Shown here piece by piece: positions 49,901-58,900 of a stretch of DNA of 64,000 bases; the stretch's first letter is position 1, and each line of letters begins with the position of its first letter. This DNA is from Haematobia irritans (taxonomy: Eukaryota; Arthropoda; Insecta; Diptera; Muscidae), in assembly GCF_050003625.1 (NCBI RefSeq), contig NC_134397.1:222022537-222086536 (forward strand). Reading direction: 5' to 3'. The notes beneath the pieces are model-generated. The model made no database searches and was not told the DNA's origin. It saw nothing but the letters and a program-made list of their open reading frames with translations. Position numbers and translations under genes: made by a program.

Positions 49901-52900
49901 ACCATTGAACCACGGTGGCTTGGAGGGTTAAAATATATTTAATTAAAAATTTAATTGATTCAACAAATTTTTTAATTGAAACAAAAATCAATCACAAAAA
50001 TTAATAGTAGAAATTAATTTTTTGATTGGATCAATTAATTTTAATTGATATTATTATTTGTGTGATTGAAGACCTTTCAATTGAAAAATTAAATGGATCA
50101 ATTAATTTCGTGATTGAATCAGAATTTTTTTGTGTGAACACGAAACAAGTGACCCCGCTAGGTTTGGTATAGTGGCAGCCCGATATTTCAGTCTATTAAG
50201 ATACCACAGAGGTGAACTTTTCTCTTCTCTCCCTCCCCAGATAGAAAAATCTCGTACCCATTTCATAACATCCAAGTAAATCGACTAAGTTAAAATTTTT
50301 CACTATTCCAATAAGGAGTTCCCCTTCCCAAGTTCTCTGCAGATTTCGAGTAAATAGGAGAAGTTTTGATATGTTAAAAGGGTGACAAATTCAATTGGAA
50401 AACTTTAGTCCAATTTGTAAGAAGTCTGGCAACAGGGAGAACCCCTTCCAAAAAACTCAAGTACCCCATATTAATTTCATAACCTGCTCCGACGTGCTTT
50501 ATAAATTTGCAGTAAACCAGAGTTTGGTTGTTTCACTATACTTAAAATGGAGGTCTCCCTCCTCAATCAAATTTCGAAAAATAGAGCATTGGATTTTTGG
50601 CTAGGGATCGCCCAATATTCTCTAAAAATTTCAAGCAAATCGAGCATTGGATTTTTGACTAAGGGATACCCCAACATTCTCTGAAAATTTCAAGCAAATC
50701 GGGAAAATTTAGCCCCGAAAAGCCGGGCAAAGGGAATGACGCCTTCCCGTCTAAATATCAAAATATCAGGTACATCACATTTCTTTGGCACCCCTAATCT
50801 TCCGTGAAAGGGAAGGGTAAAATGGAGGTCCTCCTCCTAGACTAAATGTGGAAAAACAAAATAGGGGATTTTGGTCACAACATTTTCTGGAAATTTTAAG
50901 CAAATCGAAGAGGGGGAGACTGTCCTTCCCGATCAAAGATAAAAAATCAGGTGCCCCATATTAATTGCATTACCTGCTCCGACGTCTTTTGTAAATTTCT
51001 AGTAAATCGGATAAGTTTAGTTTTTTCACTATTCAGGCAAAAAGGAGGTCTTCCTCCCCCAACAAAAATCAAAAAATCAAGAGAAATATTTGGGAAACTT
51101 TAACCCAATTTTCAAAAAATCGGGGAGGACCCCCTTCTTAAATAGCAAAAATTAAAATTTCATAATCTCCCTCCAACTTTTTCTGTAAATTTCAAAGTAA
51201 ATCAGAGATGTTTTATATTTCCAAAAATAAAGTAGCGGTGTGCACGTGAGGAATAGTTTACTCACGCTCACGCACACTCACGACTCAAAAATCACACACA
51301 CACTCACGCACGATATTTTTTGGCACGCACACTCACGAAAAGAAAATTTGTACTCACGCACAAAAACATCCGGACTCACGAAAAATACCGTGCCTTACGA
51401 AAAATATCTTGACTCAAGAATAATTTTATGATTAATTTACCTTACCGAAGTGTCTGAAAACATGAGTATTATTAAAATCGAGAGTGTTATTAAACTCTTA
51501 ACATCCCAGGTGTCACTAAAATTGTAATTGAATTTAACTCTTAAGCGTTTTATGTTGGTGAGCAGGAATATTTTCGTGAGTGTAATTCATTACTCAAGCA
51601 CACTCACGAATATATTATTTTCGTGACTCACGCTCACGCACGAAATTTTGGTTTGTTAACCACGCCCACGCACACTTACGCTGTTGTCATGAGCGTGACT
51701 CATGACTCACGAACGAATCACGAAAATTTTCGTGAGTCACGACAATTTCGTGCCACGTGCACACCTCTAGTCCTTAGGCCATTTCGAAATTGAAAAATTT
51801 CGCCCCATTTGCAAAAAATCAATCTGGAGCCACAGCCGCATGTTGTGAGAATTCTTCACATAACCTGAAAAACACTTTCGAAGATGTAGTCATCATTGAA
51901 ATTTCCTAAACCATATGATAAGATGTATGAATCGATTGTACTCGTAGGATGCTGCTGCATTATATCCGTTGGTACACTTATCGAAAAACATAGCATTGCG
52001 CCGGAACTTTGGACTCGTATAAAAGGCTATAGAATGTATCGCTCCGACTTTGATTTGGAGTTCAACCAATGAAACTGCAGTTCAATTATTGAGACTTCCA
52101 GTATATAGCTACATCCGTCTGTAATTCAACCAGGAAGTCTGAAGTCCAAAAGAAGAAGAGTTATCGTAGTAGTTTTTAGAAATCGTTAGTGAATCTGAAG
52201 TCACGACTGCTCGCTAGACTACTACTACTCCCAAGATTCAATAGCCCGAAAATATATCCGAAAGCGACAACAAAAAATTGCGTTTGAATTGAAATCTCGT
52301 AGAATTACTAACATCTATCTATTGCATCGACACAAAAGTATCCGATAATATAGTATCGAATATCAGTTCAACTGAAACTGAACTATAACTGAAGCGTCTA
52401 CAATTCAGTTATTGAGATCTTCTTCCACTTTTACTTCAGTGCGAAGTGCAAACGTGATAGCTCGGGACATTTATTATTGTTGCTGCACCCGACTGTTTGG
52501 TAATAGATGCAATTTGGCATTACGGGAACCTATTTATGTTTTACTGAAAGTGTCTGAGTAATAGAAAAACGTTATTTGAGAAATTGCTGAACACACTGTA
52601 CTGTAAGAGAAAACTAGAAATCAACACCTCACACTTATAAAATTCCACCCATTCAAATTCCATTTACCCATTCATCGGATAAAAATCTAATTATTTCAAA
52701 GTAGTTCATTGGTTAAGACGAAAAAAAAAAAGAATCTACAATCGAAAATATTTAGGTTTTTCCTACCGTTATGAATCCAATATTTGATGCTTTTTGAATT
52801 TGCTTTATTTCTTCCTTCATCCTCAAAAAAAAAAAAAAAACAAAATACCTATACTTCGGTGTGCAATTCCAATCAGTTATCAATCAGTTATTCTCTAAAG

Positions 52901-55900
52901 AGATGAATTAGTGGACTTTACCTGCATAGCAATTAGTTGACGACTCGACGTAATCAACTTTAATTAATATTTATGCTAGACGTCTGTCTCAGCTTTAGCA
53001 ATTTAGTCTCCTCCCCATTGGAGTCCTATTCATTTGGTATTCCTTTTCATTTACTCGATATTGTTTTTTTTTGGTTCTACTTCTTTCTATGTGTTTTTTC
53101 CAGGTTCTTGTGCTGAATCGAATAATCAAGCTACCAGTCTGGGTAAAATCAGTACACATTTGAGTATCGATCAAACTGGCACACCGTATCTTTTATATAA
53201 GGATGGTGCCATTTGTGAAACGAAAGCTGGCTCACTACCCACCAAATGGTCAACAAGAATCGAATTTGTCTGTGCCAATAGAACCAATGGCAATGGCAAC
53301 AGCAACAATGATAGTAATTTCGGTCCTAAAATAATTGAAAATTCCAAGTGTTCAGTTCTAATACAGTACCAGACAGAGTTGGCATGTCGTGAGCAGATAA
53401 ATTGTAAAACTAAAGTTTATGTTGAACATTCAGAGGATGGCACTGGAATGGATTATATCGATTTGACACCTTTGATTAGTAATACGGAAAACTATGTAGC
53501 CGAAATTGATGCATCTTTAATGGGAAAACAGCAATTGACAATGTCTACAAAGGTAAGTTGGCTGGAGTGGAATTTTTATTTAGTCAGGGATTCCTCATAA
53601 GATAATGAAGGGTCTTATTAAAAAACCATTAAAATGATGTATAATTTTCGTGAAACCTCAAACACTGTTGGTAAGTGCTTGTTAGTGAAAATTCAGGCTA
53701 TGAAAATAAACATTTACTGACAATTAACCCTTTCACTACCGATGCCCACTTAGAAGGACATTCGAGACAGATACCAAATTCTATTTTCCCACTTAGTTTC
53801 GATTTATTTCTCGATGTTATTTTAAAGTAGAGGCTTTAATCTAAATAAGCTATAAACATTTTCCATATTGGTGAACACTAAAATACATTTTTATAAACTT
53901 CTTTAACAATAAACGACCCAGCAAAAAAATTTGGAAGTTCTTCTTAAGGCACAACTTTAAAAGCACTTCCAAAAATGTTCTACCAAAGATGTTCTTTATT
54001 TTAACTGCACAGGAAGTTCTTTTGAGTCAATTTTTTATAACCCACTTTTTTCATATTTTTAAAATTTTATTGTTTCCAATGGGTTAAAAACAGATTAAAA
54101 ATTAATAGATTAGTGCAAATTATTTAAATTTTGCCGAAAAAATGCTAAATCTTTTCTAGAAAAATTGCGAATTTTTGAAAACATTTGATGTCAAACGTTC
54201 CAGACAAGCGTTATAATGCATTAAAAATCATAAAAAAAAATTAAAAATTATTTATTCGTCAAAATATCACAAAATTTCTTTATTCACATCCAAATCACTG
54301 GATTCGCATCACACCTTAAGAAGTGATGCAAATTCAGTGCAACGACTGTTGAAATGGTGAAAATCCATCCTATGACAAGCCCATGTTAAAATAATCGCTT
54401 CTGCGCCAATTTTGCACCACTTCCGGATCCAAAAAGAACATTTTCACTACTTTTTTGGCGACGCTTTTTTTGCTGGGGAAAAATACGATTTGAATTTGAG
54501 ATAATTTTTCTACTGTATGTTTCTAGTAAATGGACATTTATACAAAAACTATAGCTGATACTTTTACGGGTTCTTTTTTGTATTTTTTTTTTCTCACACT
54601 GTGAAAGATATTATAGGCCGAATAGCATTTATTTTCGTAAGGCCATTTGGTCACAATTCAAGAATCAAGTTTTCAGAACAAGCTCATATAGCTCTTGAAG
54701 TAATTGAGGTAGGTTCTCAAAATGACAATTTCTGTTCTACATACTGTTAGTACAAGTAAAAAAAGAAGAAAAATTAAAGTTTTTAATATTAAGTTTATTT
54801 CGGTAGTGAAAGGGTTAATGTGTGGTCATAAAACACTGACTGATTCGAAGAGATATAAAAATGATTTTTGGGCAAATATCCTGCCCCTGAAGAAGAAACA
54901 TACAAGCCGTGCTTCAATTTGAAGTTTTGTCGTCCTTCTTCCTTCTTCCTGCTTCGACCGAACACCAACAAGTTTTTCAGCGGTGGATTATCCCACCTCA
55001 GTAATGCTGGTGACATTTCTGAGGGTTTCAAAGCTTCTCTAAGTAGTTTCACTGCAATATGAAACGCCGTTCGGACTCGGCTATAAAAAGGAGGTCCCTT
55101 GTCATTGAGCTTAACATGGAATCGGGCAGCACTCAGTGATAAGAGAGAAGTTAACTAATGTGGTATCACAATGGACTGAATAGTCTAAGCGAGTCTGATA
55201 CATCGGGCTGCCACCTAACCTAACCTAACCTAATGTCCACCGATAAGGAAATCGAATTTCTGGTCGAATTTGTGAGCTTCTCTAAGGTGTTTCACCGGAA
55301 AGGAAATCCACTGCAATTGAGCTAAATATAGAATCGGGTGGCACTAAGTAATAAGACAGAAATTCTCCAATATATTGGGGACAACCGTGAAGACAAACTT
55401 GATGGGCTTGTTTCTTTCAAAATCGGCTAGATAATGGACTTATGCTGCTGTACTTTCCCGTTGTTTTGAGGTTATAACCGAGTTGGTAATATTACCCTAA
55501 ATAACGGGCTGTCACATAGACCTATCCACGTAAGGGTTGTCACCGGTCCTTACTACTACAGCAGAAGTCTCGTCCACCAGCAACAGATCAATTACAGTAG
55601 GATGGCGTTAAGAAAGGCACCTTCTGAAAGAATCAAGCCCATCAAGTTCGTCTTCACGGTTGACCCAGCTACGATCCCGCCTCTCTAGATTCGAATAGAT
55701 ACCTCTCATCTCTGTATCGATCATGTGGGCCTTATTTTGACTTCTAGTATTAATGAAAATAAATCGAGATATCTGCAAACGTTACAATACTGTCCACAAA
55801 GGGTTGCCAACGACAATAGTATGTGAACCCGACAATACAAGAAGAAGGTTAGGTGGCAGCCCGATGTATCAGACTCACTTAGACTATTCAGTCCATTGTG

Positions 55901-58900
55901 ATACCACATTGGTGAACTTTTCTCTTATCACTGAGTGCTGCCCGATTCTATGTTAAGCTCAATGACAAGGGACCTCCTTTTTATAGCCGAGTCCGAACGG
56001 CGTTCCACATTGCAGTGAAACCACTTAGAGAAGCTTTGAAACCCTTAGAAATGTCACCAGCATTACTGAGGTGGTATAATCTACCGCTGAAAAACTTTTT
56101 GGTGTTCGGTCGAAGCAGGAATCAAATCCACGACCTCGTGTATGCAAGGCGGGCATGCCAATCATTGCACCACGGTGTCTCCCTATAGAAGAAGAATGTC
56201 CGAAGTGTGGGTCCTTCGCCTCGAAGCATTTTATACATTTTTTCTGCATACCCAACAATCCTGACTAAACCAACTTCACTTTGGAAGTTCCGCTACAGAC
56301 AACATTTTCCTGGAGATGAAAGTAGATGGTAGTAAATATATTTCTTTATCAGTTTAATTTTATTTTTACATCCGAATCCTTGTAGCAATAACAGTTAAAA
56401 CCAATCTATATAAAATTTTCACCATGACCAAAGGGCTTAATTTTCAGAGTAACACCACTTTATATATTTTCTAAAAATTTGTCAAGAGAATTGTTTTTAT
56501 ACCCTCCACTATAGGATGGGGGGTATATTAACTTCGTCATTCCGTTTTAACACATCGAAATATTGCTCTCAGACCCCATAAAGTATATCTATTCTGGGTC
56601 TTGGTGAAATTCTAAGTCGATCTAAGCATGTCGGTCCATCCGTCTGTTGAAATCACCCTTACTTCCGAACGAAACAAGCTATCGACTTGAAACTTGCATA
56701 TGTATTTGATGTAGGTCGGATGGTATTGCAAATGGGCCATATCGGATCACTTTAACGTATAGCCCCCATATAAACGGACCACCAAATTTGGTTTGCCGAT
56801 CCTCCAAGAGAAGCAAATTTCATCCGATCCGGCTGAAATTTGGTACATGGTGTTAATATATGGTCTCTAACAACCATGCAAAAATTGGTCCATATCGGTT
56901 CATCGTTATAACAGGTTGGCTGATAAGTCCCCGGTCTAAGAAAGAAAAACACATTTTTTTTGTCAAAATTCGATTTTATTATTCAACATATTATTATTAT
57001 TATTCATAAAGCGATACAACGATTATAACGACCTTCCAATTTTTTGATATCATTTTGGTAGTACTCTTTCGGTTTTGCCTCAAAATAGGCCTCAGTTTCG
57101 GCGATCACCTCTTCATTGCAGCCAAATTTTTTCCCTGCGAGCATCCTTTTGAGGTATGAGAACAAGAAACAGTCGCTGAGGGCCAGATCTGGAGAATACG
57201 GTGGGTGGGGAAGCAACTTGAAGCCCAATTCATGAATTTTTGCCATCGTTCTCAATGACTTGTGGCACGGTGCGTTGTCTTGGTGGAACAACACTTTTTT
57301 CTTCTTCATATGGGGCCGTTTTGCCGCGATTTCGACCTTCAAACGCTCCAATAACGCCATATAATAGTCACTGTTGATGGTTTTTCCCTTCTCAAGATAA
57401 TCGATAAAAATTATTCCATGCGCATCCCAAAAAAACAGAGGCCATTACTTTGCCAGCGGACTTTTGGAGTCTTTCCACGCTTCGGAGACGGTTCACCGGT
57501 CGCTGTCCACTCAGCCGACTGTCGATTGGACTCAGGAGTGTAGTGATGGAGCATTGTTTCATCCATTGTCACATATCGACGAAAAAAACTCGGGTTTATT
57601 ACGAGTTAACAGCTGCAAACACCGCTCAGAATCATCAACACGTTGTTGTTTTTGGTCAAATGTGAGCTCGCGCGGCACCCATTTTGCACAGAGCTTCCGC
57701 ATATCCAAATATTGATTAATGATATGACCAACACGATCCTTTGATATTTTTAAGGCCTCTGCTATCTCGATCAACTTCATTTTACGGTCATTCAAAATCA
57801 TTTTGGGGATTTTTTAATGTTTTCGTCGGTAACCACCTCTTTCGGGCGTCCACTGCGATCACCGTCCTCCGTGCTCATTTCACCACGCTTGAATTTTGCA
57901 TACCAATCAATTATTGTTGATTTCTCTGGGGCAGAGTCGGGAAAGTCATTATCAAGCCAAGTTTTTGCTTCCACCGTATTTTTTCCCTTCAGAAAACAGT
58001 ATTTTATCAAAACACGAAATTCCTTTTTTTCCATTTTTTCACAATAACAAAAGTTGCTTCACAAAAGACGCTCTATCTCACAAACTAATTGACTTACAGA
58101 CGTCAAATTTTGACACGAATCATTTGAAGGTCGGTACTATATAAAAATAATATGCATTTAATACTAGTGACGCCATCTATGTGTCAGACCGGGGACTCAT
58201 CAGCCAACCTGTTAGATGGAAGTAGAGATATTTCTTCTATTATAGTTGTTCAAACTGGGCTTTTTGGTTAGTTGGTTTTTGTATGAATTAAATAAAACTT
58301 ATTTATTTCATATTTTACTCAACAGAATGCTTGCCGTTAGAATGAGTGAACATGAAGCAGACATCAACAAAGGCAAGCTAAGCACAGCTTTGGCACAACA
58401 TGTAAAAGAGTATGGCCACATTGCAGGTTTGAAGAATGTAAAAATATTGGACAGAGAGAAGATCGAAAATAAGGGATACAAACTAGAGAGCCGACGTATA
58501 CAAGAGAGAATAAAAACATCTATTAACACAAAGGAAGATAAAGACAACACAAAGCTACATTATTCAGTTGCAATATTTTAAAGTGTTTAGTTCATTGATA
58601 ATAGTATAAGGGGTCTCGCTGCAATAATTTTTGCTTATTATTATTATTATTAAAATATGTGTCGTGATGTCCACTTTTATTTTAATTAATGAGAAGTCGT
58701 AAAACTAATTGTAAGTAGAGCTTATTATACACGTCATAGAACAATGTAAAATATGTGCAATTTTGTCTCTACACAAAAAAAAATTTATTTCAATCACGAA
58801 AATCGCGGATTCAATCATTTTTTTAATTGAAATGTCTTCAATCACGAAAATGATAGTATCAATCACCCATTTTGATTGAAAACCAACACGATTTTCAATT

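Larger units (their letters stand above)
49281..50137. mobile_element. AATTGATT-type MITE holding a nested insertion
   Basis: Left part 49281-49332 (CACAGAAAAAAATTTCACAA, CTTAATTGAGTC) and right part 49932-50137 (AATATATTTAATTAAAAATT to TTTTTTTGTGTG) match the uninterrupted copy at 9326-9592. A family A MITE sits between them. Confidence 0.75.
13922..53103 (+). other. Lerp intron 8 (39.2 kb)
   Basis: A single intron between two exons with matching phase (1/1). It is filled with satellites, transposons and their fragments, listed separately. Unassigned stretches are named where longer than about 300 bp. Confidence 0.8.

Noticed and set aside
54795..55052. Minus-strand frame in the SINE at 54947 (and similar frames at 41982, 49699 and 56025)
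   Set aside because: These recur wherever the SINE occurs and start or stop at its edges; not genes.
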